This document shows, piece after piece, positions 8,632-18,630 of a stretch of DNA of 64,000 bases. Below the pieces are notes generated by a model that worked only from the letters and a program-made list of their open reading frames with translations, was not told the DNA's origin and made no database searches. Both the position numbers and the translations under genes were made by a program. This DNA is from a candidate division TA06 bacterium 32_111. GTDB lineage: Bacteria > Hydrothermota > 32-111. The stretch is taken from the NCBI GenBank assembly GCA_001508335.1, contig LGFX01000007.1, positions 46,615 through 110,614 of the forward strand. The letters are read 5' to 3'. Each line of letters starts with the position of its first letter. Positions within the stretch are counted from its first letter, which is position 1.

Positions 8632-11340
8632 CTATTCAAAAATAGATATCCAGTTTCTTGCAGCTTCAATCGCTTTAGCACTCTTTTGTGCGAATTCAGA
8701 TTCTGGAGACTTCTTTACAACCGAGTTCCATCTTTCAATAGCCTCTTTTATATAACCCTCTTTTGCTATTATCTTTGCAAAGTTAAAGTTAGCCTCAGGA
8801 TTCGCTGGGTCTATTTTTAATGCATTCTGATAAGCATCTTTTGCTACATCAAGGTTTTCAATCTCTAAACAAATTGAGCCAATTTTTAAAAACGCTTTAA
8901 GGTTGGTGGGATCTATCTGAACGATCCTTGTGTATATCTGTATAGATTTTTCGTAATCTTCAACCAGTTCATACACGGTCGCAAGTTCCCACAGATATTT
9001 GGAATTATCAACATCTTTACTTACAAGTGATTCAAGAATTCGTATCGAATCATCAAACATTTTCATTCTTCTTAAAATAAGTGATTTCTTGTAGAGGATG
9101 TCAAGATTCTCACTATCCCTCTTTAAGATTCTTTCATATACTTCAAGTGCATCATTAAGCCTTTCCTGAGTAACATAAATTTCAGATAGATTTGTAAGGG
9201 TTTCAACATTTTCTGGATCCTTTAAAAGAACTTCACCTATTATCTTGATCGCTTCTTCAAGGTTACCATTTTTCCATAGGAGCATAGAGTAAAGGTTTAA
9301 AACATCAATCCTGTTTCTGTCCCTTTCAACTATTTTCGAAATGTACTCTAAGGGTTCAGAATAAACTCCTTTGTTGTAAAGAAGTTTAGAAAGTTTTAAA
9401 ACCACATTCTCGTTTAGCGGAGATAAAGAAACAACTTTTCTGTAATACTCCTCAGCCTCACCATATATCTCTTTAATGTTGTAAACATCACCAATTATTT
9501 CAAACATTTCAGCATCATTTTCATCCTTTCTAACAACTTCGAAAGCGTTCTGCAAAGCGATGTCGTACTCACCCTTCTGGAAAGATTCCTTCGCTTTCTT
9601 TCTCTTCTCTTCGAGTATATCAACCTCCTTTAACTGAACATCCTCTCTCTCAAAAGTATCTTCAGTTTCCTCTTCAAAAACACCGGTAAAAATATCTGAA
9701 CTTTTTTCCTCATCTATAGAAAAACCTTTAAGTTGTTCTGAAGATGTTATCTGAACATCTTTTGATAAACTTCCACTTATAAGTACATCAACCTTATCTG
9801 CATAGTAATCAAGCCCAAGTTTATATCTCGTTTCAACATAGTAAGGGTTCAACCTCAAAGCTTCCTTGGTATATTTCAAAGCATCCTCATACCTTCCAAC
9901 CCTGGTAAGGGTGAAAGCTAAATTGTAGTAAGCCTCTGCGAAATTCTCATCATACTGGATAGCCTTTTCAAAAACTTTTATTGCATCCTCATATTTCCCT
10001 TCCTCTCTATAAATTATCCCAAGATAGTTATAGGTTAAAGGATAATCACCCTTTATTTCAAGAACTTTATCTATATATTTTTTCGCTTCAACGAAATTTT
10101 TATTCTCAATATAGATTATTGAGAGGTTTAAAAGTGCATCAACATAATCATCCCTTATTTGAAGTGATCTGTTAAACATTTTCAAAGCTTCATCGGTTTT
10201 GTTTTTATGAAGCATTGCTATACCAAGATTGTTGTAAGCCATAACATATGATGGATCTATTTTTATTGATTTGTTGTAACATTCAATAGCGTTATCTATA
10301 TCACCCTTTCTATGGAACGCTATTCCCATATCATTGTAAGCTTTTGCTGCAAATGACTCATCTTTGAAAGCAAGTTTATACTCCTCTATAGCTTTATCGT
10401 TTTCACCTAAAAGCAGATAAATCTCACCTATCTGAATATGTATCAATGCTCTATCAGGTTCAACAGATTCAGCCTTTTTAAACTCTTTCAATGCTTCGTT
10501 GAAAAGGCCTTTATTTCTGAAACCTATTCCAAGGGTAAAGTAAGTTAAAAAACTGTTTGGCTGAATTGAAACGTTGGATTCTTCCTGAGTGAAGTTTTGA
10601 TACATGCCCTGCTGGTAAAAGTCTATTCCAAGATTCGCCTGTGTTTTTCCATAAGCAGGGTTCAATTTAATTGCCTTTTTGGTTTCCTTGATTGCATCAT
10701 CAAAAAGCCCCTTCTCTCCGTAAACGAAACCTAAAAGGAAATGTGCTTCAGCAAGATTCGGATCAAGTTCCAAAGCTTTTTGGAACTCTTTGATCGCTGA
10801 ATCTAAGATTCCCTTGTTATAATAAACCTCTCCAAGCATAGAATGTATCTGTGCTGACTGAGGTTGTATCTTCAAAGATTTTCTATACTCTTCTATGGAA
10901 TCATCATACATACCTAAAGATTTGTATATCTTAGCCAGATTCAATCTAGCATCTACATAAGAGGGGTTAATCTTCAAAATCTTTTTGTATTCTGCTATTG
11001 CATCAAGAGACTTTCCCATATTGTTCAAAGCTTCAGCCAGTTTAAACCTTGTGGAAATATCCTCAGGATCTTTTTCAAGTAAATTTTTGTACTCTTTTAT
11101 CTTCTCATCGTACATTCCTGTTTCTTTATAGATAAGTTCAAGATTTTTCTTTGCAAGTGTGAATTTCGGATCTATAGCAAGAGCCTTTTCCAGTTCCTCT
11201 ATAGCCTCATCGTATAAACCTTTGTTATAATAAACAACAGCGAGGTTGTTATGGGCACCAGCATCCTTTGGATCGATCCTCTGTGCAAAGGATTTTAAAA
11301 CTTTCTTTTCCGCTTCAGAAATTTGAACCTGTTTTTTCAT
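8632..11340 (-). CDS. Large TPR-repeat protein (902 aa)
   Basis: More than 20 TPR-like units, e.g. AHNNLAVVYYNKGLYDEAIEELEKALAIDPKF. Confidence 0.92.
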   Translation of the reverse strand: MKKQVQISEAEKKVLKSFAQRIDPKDAGAHNNLAVVYYNKGLYDEAIEELEKALAIDPKFTLAKKNLELIYKETGMYDEKIKEYKNLLEKDPEDISTRFKLAEALNNMGKSLDAIAEYKKILKINPSYVDARLNLAKIYKSLGMYDDSIEEYRKSLKIQPQSAQIHSMLGEVYYNKGILDSAIKEFQKALELDPNLAEAHFLLGFVYGEKGLFDDAIKETKKAIKLNPAYGKTQANLGIDFYQQGMYQNFTQEESNVSIQPNSFLTYFTLGIGFRNKGLFNEALKEFKKAESVEPDRALIHIQIGEIYLLLGENDKAIEEYKLAFKDESFAAKAYNDMGIAFHRKGDIDNAIECYNKSIKIDPSYVMAYNNLGIAMLHKNKTDEALKMFNRSLQIRDDYVDALLNLSIIYIENKNFVEAKKYIDKVLEIKGDYPLTYNYLGIIYREEGKYEDAIKVFEKAIQYDENFAEAYYNLAFTLTRVGRYEDALKYTKEALRLNPYYVETRYKLGLDYYADKVDVLISGSLSKDVQITSSEQLKGFSIDEEKSSDIFTGVFEEETEDTFEREDVQLKEVDILEEKRKKAKESFQKGEYDIALQNAFEVVRKDENDAEMFEIIGDVYNIKEIYGEAEEYYRKVVSLSPLNENVVLKLSKLLYNKGVYSEPLEYISKIVERDRNRIDVLNLYSMLLWKNGNLEEAIKIIGEVLLKDPENVETLTNLSEIYVTQERLNDALEVYERILKRDSENLDILYKKSLILRRMKMFDDSIRILESLVSKDVDNSKYLWELATVYELVEDYEKSIQIYTRIVQIDPTNLKAFLKIGSICLEIENLDVAKDAYQNALKIDPANPEANFNFAKIIAKEGYIKEAIERWNSVVKKSPESEFAQKSAKAIEAARNWISIFE

Positions 11341-11345
11341 TTAAC

Positions 11346-11963
11346 CTACCTGTTTAAAAAATCGAGAAGTTTTTTTAAAGAGATCGGATCAGGTAAAAGT
11401 ATAAGATATCCTTTTAAAGGCTGTGGATCATCTTCAAAAGTAAATTCCGTCTCAACACAGAAAACTATATCCTTGTTCGAACTGAAATCTATATAAGCTG
11501 AAGTTAAAACTGCAGATCCAATATCTATAACAAGATTTGGTACTGAAGGAAGTATCAGCATGTTCAAAAAATCGCTCATAGCTGTAAGGTATGAACTGAT
11601 AACTATATTCGCAACTTCTTTGATCGCAGATTGCTCTATCTCACTAAGAATGGTTGTGGAGCCAATTGTTTTTCCCATAACCATATCAACAAGAAGCATA
11701 GACTCATCTCTTGGGAATATGAGTAGAGTTCTACCTGTTAGATCTCCAAGGAACTTAACAAGAACTCCAGTAACTATCTCATCCTGATTGTTGATTATTC
11801 TGTAAATTTCTTCAGAAGAGATTATGTGAACCTTTGGAACGGAAACCATAACCCTCTTATTTACAAGTTGGGAGAGAACTGTTGCAGCATGTCCTCCACC
11901 AATATTCGATATCTCTTTGATACCATCAAGATGAAAATCTTTTAAGTTGTTAAAATCTATCAT
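11346..11963 (-). CDS. cheC: CheC-like CheY-P phosphatase
   Basis: LDGIKEISNIGGGHAATVLSQLVN and ILSEIEQSAIKEVANIVISSYLTAMSDFL, the paired CheC E-x3-N helices. Confidence 0.87.
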   Translation of the reverse strand: MIDFNNLKDFHLDGIKEISNIGGGHAATVLSQLVNKRVMVSVPKVHIISSEEIYRIINNQDEIVTGVLVKFLGDLTGRTLLIFPRDESMLLVDMVMGKTIGSTTILSEIEQSAIKEVANIVISSYLTAMSDFLNMLILPSVPNLVIDIGSAVLTSAYIDFSSNKDIVFCVETEFTFEDDPQPLKGYLILLPDPISLKKLLDFLNR

Positions 11964-11966
11964 AAA

Positions 11967-13844
11967 TTACTCCTCTTTAGCCATCGAAACAACTCCAGGA
12001 ACATCAACTATGAAAGATGGCATTCCATTGTTAAGTATTGATACACCAGCAAGCCCATGTATACCTGAAAGTATTCCTTTCAAAGGCTTGACAACCACCT
12101 CAGATTGTTCCATAAAGTTATCAACAAGTATTCCGTAGAAAGAATCATCAACTTCAACAAGAACTATGGAATACTTTTCCTTCTCTTCAGTATTTTCACA
12201 TTTAAAAATATTTGATAACCTCACAAGAGGAACAACTTCATCTCTCAAAATGAAAACTTCCTTACCCATTATAGTGAAGATGTCTTCCTTTCGAATATCT
12301 ATAGTTTCAACTATATGTGAAAGAGGAATTATATATGTCTCATCACTAACTTTAACTATCAATGTTTTTATTATCGCGAGAGTGAGAGGAAGTTTTAAGG
12401 TGAAAGTTGTTCCCTTATTTTTCTGTGACATGATCTCAAGGGTTCCACCTATCTGTTTCAAAACATTATAAACTGCGCCAACTCCAACACCCCTTCCAGA
12501 TATATCGTTAACTTCCTCTTTTGTTGAGAAACCTTCATTTGTGATTAAAGAATAGATATCACTTTCACTTAGATGTTGAACTTTCTCCTCATCTACCAGG
12601 TTCAAAGATATGGCTTTTTCAATTATCTTATTTCTATCCAACCCCTTTCCATCATCTGAAACTATAATCAAAACACCGTTTTTTACTCTTTTGGCTTCAA
12701 GTACTATACTACCTGTTTCACCCTTTTTATTTTTTAACCTTTCTTCTGGTGTTTCTATACCATGATCAACGGCATTCTTTAGAAGATGCAGCAAAGGATC
12801 AGCTAAAGAATTCAAAATAGCCCTATCAAGTTCAATATCCCTTCCCTTGATTACAAAGTTTATCTTCTTTTTAAACCTATTTGAAAGATCCCTGATATAC
12901 CTTGGATACCTATCAAAAACCTGTCCAACTGGGACCATCCTTATTTTCATTATCTCATCCTGAATATTTGAAATAATCTTTGATGTTGAATTCAAAGAAT
13001 TTATCAACTCTTCGTTTTGCAAAGAGTAAGCTATCTGTTGTAGCCTTCCTCTCGCTATAACGAGTTCTGAGGCGTAATTTTGAAGGTTATCCAACCTTTC
13101 AAGTGAAACTTTTATATCCTTTTTCTCTATAACTATTTCCTGATCTTTTTTAATCTCATCTTCTTTTAAAACAAAAGCGTCCTTTATTTCTGGAATTCCT
13201 TTTATCTGTTCTATAATAGTTTCTATCTGGGGAGTATCTTTGATGAAGAGTTCTATCTCATCTTTGAAGTTTTCCTTCATTATAGAATCGAAATCTGGTT
13301 CACTTTTTATGTAAAGATTTTTATCCTGTAGATTTTTTATCACTACAAATGCTCGTGCAGATTTTAATACAACATCATCAGCAAAAATAATTTTTATAAC
13401 CTTTTCGGAATTTGACAACTTTTCAGGCTTCTTTCTATCTTTTTTATCATCAACCTGATTATTCTCTTTAAAAGTTTCAGAACCTGTTTTTATAGAATCT
13501 ATAACCTTTAAAAAACTTTTTATTATGTTATCATCTATCTCCCTTTTATGAACGAGAGATTGAATGTAATCTGTTCCCTTCAAAAGTAGATCTACAAGTT
13601 CAGAACTGACCTGTAGTTTTTCACTCCTTATAAGATCCATAACATCTTCTATAGAGTGGGATATTTTTGTTATGGAAGAATAGCCCATAGAAGCTGCCAT
13701 ACCTTTTATAGTATGCATACCTCTAAAAATGGAGTTTATTGCTTCAACATCGTTCATATCCTTTTCAAGTTTCAGAATGGAATCTGAAACCTGTTCGAGG
13801 TATTCCTCAGCTTCACTTATGAACAATTCTTCATAGTTTGTCAT
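11967..13844 (-). CDS. cheA: Chemotaxis histidine kinase CheA
   Basis: HPt FRGMHTIKGMAASMGY; MVPVGQVFDRYPR; HLLKNAVDHGIETPEER; VSDDGKGLD; GRGVGVGAV; C-terminal CheW-like domain. Confidence 0.96.
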   Translation of the reverse strand: MTNYEELFISEAEEYLEQVSDSILKLEKDMNDVEAINSIFRGMHTIKGMAASMGYSSITKISHSIEDVMDLIRSEKLQVSSELVDLLLKGTDYIQSLVHKREIDDNIIKSFLKVIDSIKTGSETFKENNQVDDKKDRKKPEKLSNSEKVIKIIFADDVVLKSARAFVVIKNLQDKNLYIKSEPDFDSIMKENFKDEIELFIKDTPQIETIIEQIKGIPEIKDAFVLKEDEIKKDQEIVIEKKDIKVSLERLDNLQNYASELVIARGRLQQIAYSLQNEELINSLNSTSKIISNIQDEIMKIRMVPVGQVFDRYPRYIRDLSNRFKKKINFVIKGRDIELDRAILNSLADPLLHLLKNAVDHGIETPEERLKNKKGETGSIVLEAKRVKNGVLIIVSDDGKGLDRNKIIEKAISLNLVDEEKVQHLSESDIYSLITNEGFSTKEEVNDISGRGVGVGAVYNVLKQIGGTLEIMSQKNKGTTFTLKLPLTLAIIKTLIVKVSDETYIIPLSHIVETIDIRKEDIFTIMGKEVFILRDEVVPLVRLSNIFKCENTEEKEKYSIVLVEVDDSFYGILVDNFMEQSEVVVKPLKGILSGIHGLAGVSILNNGMPSFIVDVPGVVSMAKEE

Positions 13845-13847
13845 ATT

Positions 13848-14216
13848 CTATTTCAAATTCAGGACCCTGTTAACGGATTCAAGAACCCTTGATGGTTGGA
13901 AAGGTTTTACTACAAAATCTTTAGCACCCGCCTGTATCGCTTCAACGACGAGTGATTGTTGACCCATAGCTGAAACCATAAGGATTTTTGCATTTGGGAA
14001 CTCTTTGATTATTTCTCTAACAGCATCTATTCCGGACATATCTGGCATGATAATGTCCATAGTTACAAGATCTGGCTGTAATTCCCTATACATCTGTACA
14101 GCCTGTGATCCAGTTCCTGCTTCACCACAGATCTCGAAACCTTCCTTCTTCAAAATATCTGCAATCATCCTTCTCATAAAAATTGCGTCATCAACTATTA
14201 GCACCCTTGTAGCCAT
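13848..14216 (-). CDS. cheY: CheY response regulator
   Basis: VLIVDDAIFMRRMIADIL, LVTMDIIMPDMSGIDAV, MVSAMGQ, AGAKDFVVKPF. Confidence 0.96.
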   Translation of the reverse strand: MATRVLIVDDAIFMRRMIADILKKEGFEICGEAGTGSQAVQMYRELQPDLVTMDIIMPDMSGIDAVREIIKEFPNAKILMVSAMGQQSLVVEAIQAGAKDFVVKPFQPSRVLESVNRVLNLK

Positions 14217-14227
14217 ATTTTTTCCTC

Positions 14228-14626
14228 CTAATTTTTATTGATGATATTTTTCAAATTTAATATTATAATCTCTTTACCATCTTTTTCAACAAATCCTTTT
14301 ATATACTCATCCTCACTTTCTTCCTCCTTAACTTTACTAACATTTATTATCCCCTCTATGTTATCAACAAGTAGCCCATACTTTTCTTTATCCTTTTCAC
14401 AGATTACTATATAATTTTCTTCGACCTTTTTAATTATCTTCAACTTCTTTTTCAAAGAAATCAAAACTACAACATCACCCCTTAAATTTATAACACTCTC
14501 TATATAATTTTCAGCATTTGGGATCCTGATGCCTTCCATCTTTTCATATATATCTATTATTTCTGTTATGTTTATCCCATAAATCTTTCCTTCAATTTTA
14601 AAAGTTATGTACTGTTCATTCGCCAT
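14228..14626 (-). CDS. cheW: CheW-like coupling protein
   Basis: MANEQYITFKIEGKIYGINITEIIDIY...VINLRGDVVVLISLKKKL; GGAGATT upstream of this ATG, so start shortened from the ORF track. Confidence 0.88.
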   Translation of the reverse strand: MANEQYITFKIEGKIYGINITEIIDIYEKMEGIRIPNAENYIESVINLRGDVVVLISLKKKLKIIKKVEENYIVICEKDKEKYGLLVDNIEGIINVSKVKEEESEDEYIKGFVEKDGKEIIILNLKNIINKN

Positions 14627-17600
14627 TTTCTTCAATCTCCTTCCAGGTGAATTCAATAGGCAAAGCACTCAAAGGATGTGCATAAAAGCCATGTACTTTT
14701 TCACTAACAGCAATCTGTTTATAGTTATGGGTCAAAAATATCCAGGGAGCATCATCAACTATAATTTGTTCAATATCCTGATAAAGTTTGTTTCTCTCTT
14801 CAAAGTTTGTGGTCATCCTTGCTTTCAAAATGAGTCTATCGACCTCTCTGTTTGAATAGAATGAGTTGTTACCACCATCTCCAAAACTCTCGCTATGAAA
14901 AAGTGGATAAAGAAAATTGTCAGGCTCACCTGTATCCCCAGCCCATCCCATCATAAAAAGATCACATTTCCCAGAATGCATCCTTTCCAAAAGTTCAACC
15001 CATTTCAAAGGAACTATTTTTATTTTAATACCTATCTGTTGCCACATATCCTGTAAGAGTTCCGCTCTCTTCACAACCCTTTCAGAATTTGAACATATCA
15101 TCTCAAAATGGTGTTTTATACCATCAGAAAAGCCTGCCTTAACCATAAGTTCTTTTGCTTTTGACAAGTTATAAGGATAACCTTCCTGTGATTTATTGTA
15201 ACATGGAAGTGATGGTGGAAAAACTCCCTTGGATACTATACCGAGTCCAAACATCGTTTCGTTTATGTATCTTGATTTGTCAGTAGCATAGTTCATTGCT
15301 TTTCTCACATCTTTTGTAAGTGTAATCTCATTCTTTCTTGAAAAGTTAAAACCAACATATTGGACATCCAGAGATGGAATAGTTAAAACATTAATGTCTA
15401 TTCTGTTTAACTTTTTTAGTTTTTCAACATCTTCAGCGTTTACCGAGCAATAATCAATATTTTTTGAAAGTAGTTCATCAAATTCATCCTCTTCCCTTTT
15501 TATTCTAATTTCAACAGTTTCTACAAAAGGTTCTCCTCCGAAATAATGTTTGTTTGATTCCAATAAAATTACCTCATCATCAACATGCTTTAAAATAAAA
15601 GGACCACAACCTATACAGTTTTTTTTCATTTTATCATCTGAAAATTTTACCATGTCTTTTTTGATTACAGAGAGACATATAACCGCAAGGTTTGAAAGGA
15701 AAGGAATATATGGATACTCTAAAACAAATTTAATGGTATGTTCATCAATAACTTCTATACCCTCAACATCCCTTGCCCTCCTTTTTATATAACTCTGAGC
15801 ACCTTTAATCATGTTGACGAAAGACGAATTTGGAGTCAAAAGGACATTTTTTACACTCTCTTTTACATCCTCTGCCGTCACAGGTGTTCCATCATGGAAG
15901 TATGCGTTATCCCTTAAGAAAAAAATCCATTCGGTGGCATCGGAGTTTATATGCCAGTATCTTGCAAGTGCAGGAACAACATTGGTATCCTTTCCAAATT
16001 TTACAAGACTTGAGTGTATCTGTTGTAAAATAGTGTTACTCGTTGAATCTCCAACAAGTGCGGGATGCCAGTGAACTGGAAGATTGTTCATTATAAATTT
16101 GAATCTATTCTTTTCCGGATTCCTTTTAACTATGAATTTTTCTGAAACGGTATCCTGTATTCCCTTTACCATCTTCAAAGACTCATCACTTTTTAAAATA
16201 TCGTTTTTAAAAATCTTGTTAAGTTCCTCAGCCATCTGATTTATTCTCTCTGATTTAGCTATTATATTTTTGTAAAGTTTTACTATATCATCCTTTAATC
16301 TTTCCTGATGGGTGATAGAGTCGTATATCTCTTTTAAAAGATTTTTAAAATTCTCAGCAGAATCTTTTACATCGTTTACAACTTTACTACTAGTTTCTAT
16401 TGAAGAGATAATCTTTTTAGCAGAATCCAGTTCTTTTTCAACGATCTTAAGAATATCCAGAAGAAGGTTTTCCATGTTTTTAACTATATTTTTTATCTCC
16501 AGAGAAGCGTCAGTTGCTTTTTTGATCAACTCCTTTGTTTGGGAAACTATTACTCCAAGGTTCTGTTGATATTTTCCTGATCTTGCAGCCTCAATTGAGG
16601 CATAGAGTGAAAGTAGTTTTGTCTGCTCTGACAACTCCTTCAACTCAATACTGGTTTCAAGGATCAGTTTCAAATTTACGGATATATCGTTGAAATCTTT
16701 TTTAAGGTTTAAAATCATTTCGTGAGTTTTTTCTATTTCACTTTTAACATTGATAATACTTGTTGAGAATTCGTTAACAGCTCCAAGTAGAAGATTAAGA
16801 TTGTCCTCGATCTCTCCTACATTTTTGATCATAAGCTGCTCACTCTCCTCTATAGATTCTATGGCCTGAAAATAGTTCTTAACAACTTTTGATTGCTCCT
16901 CATTTCTATCCATAAAATCACTTATAACACCCATTGTTTGATCTATGATATTTTTACTGTTATCAAGAGATATTTCTATCTTTTTGAACATTTTCAACTC
17001 TGTAGATAATGCATTTTCTATAGATTTTTTTTCAGAAATAAGATCCGATAGAGGATCGAGTTGTTGCATAAGATTGGATAACCCTATTTTTACATCAGAT
17101 TGAGTTTTTACCATGGTTAGAAGTTTCTCTGTCGATTGCAAAGAGATATCAACTATATTTTGAACACTCCGGTTCAGATCATTAATAAGATTTTTGTTTT
17201 TATCCTGAATGTTTATATACTCTTTCATCCTATCAGATTTTGATACAATATCTGATAGGTTCATCTGAACATTTTTCAATCTGAAACTCAAAAGATCTAT
17301 ATTTCTTTTTAAGGTGTCTATTTTGGAAGTAACATTATCAACAGATTCTACAACCTCTTCAGTTTTCACTTTTATATTTTCTATACTTTCAGGTATCCTT
17401 TTTGTTAGGCTGAAAGTTTTACTTGCAAGAAGGAGCATCCTATCAGCTATAACCTCGAATCCCTTTCCACTTTCTCCAGCATGGAAAGATTTTATACCAG
17501 CATTCCTTGCCGCTGATTCTGTCATCTGAGCTATTCCTATTATTATTTCGGTTATCTGCCCTATATGTTTAGAGTAATCGTTGAAAGGTTTAACTATGTC

Positions 17601-17969
17601 AAGTATCTTTGAAGAACCACTTGTAAAAATATTTAACTGGTTAATAACCTGATCGAATTCGGTAATACTATTTTTAATACTTTCTGTAGAATTTTTTGAA
17701 TAATCGATTAGGACATCTGCGGCTTCTGAAACTATCTGTATTGATGCGTAAAGTTTATTCCCTCTCTCCTCTATTTTTTCAATCTCATCTATAAGTCCTT
17801 TCTCTTCAATTGAAATTGAGGAGAGTATAGAATGGGCGCTCCTGTTTATATCAAGGAGTTCATCATCTTCTATTTTTATAGTTTTCAAAGCATAGACAAA
17901 AGCTGTAGGATCTAATTCCTCATCCTGGACAACTCCCTTTCTTTTGAAAAAATTAAAGAAAGATAACAT
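14616..17969 (-). CDS. Predicted soluble chimera: tandem MCP-like signalling segments plus C-terminal SBP_bac_5 domain
   Basis: N-terminal half has AGIKSFHAGESGKGFEVIADRMLLLASKT and QTKLLSLYASIEAARSGKYQQNLGVIVSQTKELIKKATDAS; C-terminal half has VVPALARYWHINSDATEWIFFLRDNAYFHDGTPVTAEDVKESV and DLFMMGWAGDTGEPDNFLYPLFHS. AAAGGA RBS before MLSFFNFFKRKG. Confidence 0.9.
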   Translation of the reverse strand: MLSFFNFFKRKGVVQDEELDPTAFVYALKTIKIEDDELLDINRSAHSILSSISIEEKGLIDEIEKIEERGNKLYASIQIVSEAADVLIDYSKNSTESIKNSITEFDQVINQLNIFTSGSSKILDIVKPFNDYSKHIGQITEIIIGIAQMTESAARNAGIKSFHAGESGKGFEVIADRMLLLASKTFSLTKRIPESIENIKVKTEEVVESVDNVTSKIDTLKRNIDLLSFRLKNVQMNLSDIVSKSDRMKEYINIQDKNKNLINDLNRSVQNIVDISLQSTEKLLTMVKTQSDVKIGLSNLMQQLDPLSDLISEKKSIENALSTELKMFKKIEISLDNSKNIIDQTMGVISDFMDRNEEQSKVVKNYFQAIESIEESEQLMIKNVGEIEDNLNLLLGAVNEFSTSIINVKSEIEKTHEMILNLKKDFNDISVNLKLILETSIELKELSEQTKLLSLYASIEAARSGKYQQNLGVIVSQTKELIKKATDASLEIKNIVKNMENLLLDILKIVEKELDSAKKIISSIETSSKVVNDVKDSAENFKNLLKEIYDSITHQERLKDDIVKLYKNIIAKSERINQMAEELNKIFKNDILKSDESLKMVKGIQDTVSEKFIVKRNPEKNRFKFIMNNLPVHWHPALVGDSTSNTILQQIHSSLVKFGKDTNVVPALARYWHINSDATEWIFFLRDNAYFHDGTPVTAEDVKESVKNVLLTPNSSFVNMIKGAQSYIKRRARDVEGIEVIDEHTIKFVLEYPYIPFLSNLAVICLSVIKKDMVKFSDDKMKKNCIGCGPFILKHVDDEVILLESNKHYFGGEPFVETVEIRIKREEDEFDELLSKNIDYCSVNAEDVEKLKKLNRIDINVLTIPSLDVQYVGFNFSRKNEITLTKDVRKAMNYATDKSRYINETMFGLGIVSKGVFPPSLPCYNKSQEGYPYNLSKAKELMVKAGFSDGIKHHFEMICSNSERVVKRAELLQDMWQQIGIKIKIVPLKWVELLERMHSGKCDLFMMGWAGDTGEPDNFLYPLFHSESFGDGGNNSFYSNREVDRLILKARMTTNFEERNKLYQDIEQIIVDDAPWIFLTHNYKQIAVSEKVHGFYAHPLSALPIEFTWKEIEENGE

Positions 17970-18038
17970 TTTAAGTCCTTTTTTAAAAATAAAATATATC
18001 ATAATAATTGAAATAAATCAATATGTTGAATTTGAAAA

Positions 18039-18629
18039 TCAATCTATATTCTGTCTTTTCTCAACAGAACACTGGAGAGTAAAATCATCTATATACTCAA
18101 AATCTGTTCCAAAAGGTATTCCCCTTGCAATCGTTGTTATCCTTTCAACCTTATCCTTTAAAAGTTTCGTAAGATAGATTGTTGTAGTTTCACCTTCAGT
18201 TGAAGGTGAAAGTGCTATTATTATCTCTTTTATCTTTCCATTCTCAACTCTTTGTAAAAGTTTTTCGAATGAGAGTTTTTCAGGTGTTATTCCATCCAAA
18301 GGAGATATAAGCCCTCCAAGAATGTGGTAGAGTCCATTGAACCTTTTTGTCCTTTCAAAAATAAAAAGATCCCTTGGCTTTTCAAGAACCATCAAAATAC
18401 TCTCATCCCTCTTGCCACTTGAACAGATACTACAAGGGTCAGTTTCATCGATACTTCCACATATAGAACACACCTTCATATTTTCAGAGAGTTCAAGAAT
18501 AGATTCTGATAACTCTTTCGAAAAATCTTTCCCTTTAGAAATTAAAAAAAATATCAGCCTTTCTGAGGATTTATCTCCTATACCAGGTAGTTCTTTTAAA
18601 ATTTTTTTCAACCTTTCAAAACTCGTCAT
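18039..18629 (-). CDS. recR: Recombination protein RecR
   Basis: LPGIGDKSSERLIFFL, CSICGSIDETDPCSIC, LGGLISPLDGITPE, STEGETTTIYL. Confidence 0.96.
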   Translation of the reverse strand: MTSFERLKKILKELPGIGDKSSERLIFFLISKGKDFSKELSESILELSENMKVCSICGSIDETDPCSICSSGKRDESILMVLEKPRDLFIFERTKRFNGLYHILGGLISPLDGITPEKLSFEKLLQRVENGKIKEIIIALSPSTEGETTTIYLTKLLKDKVERITTIARGIPFGTDFEYIDDFTLQCSVEKRQNID

Positions 18630-18630
18630 A

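Noticed and set aside
8632-11340. Apparent repeat array in the 902-aa gene
   Set aside because: The periodicity is explained by tandem TPR motifs; no CRISPR or DNA-level satellite.
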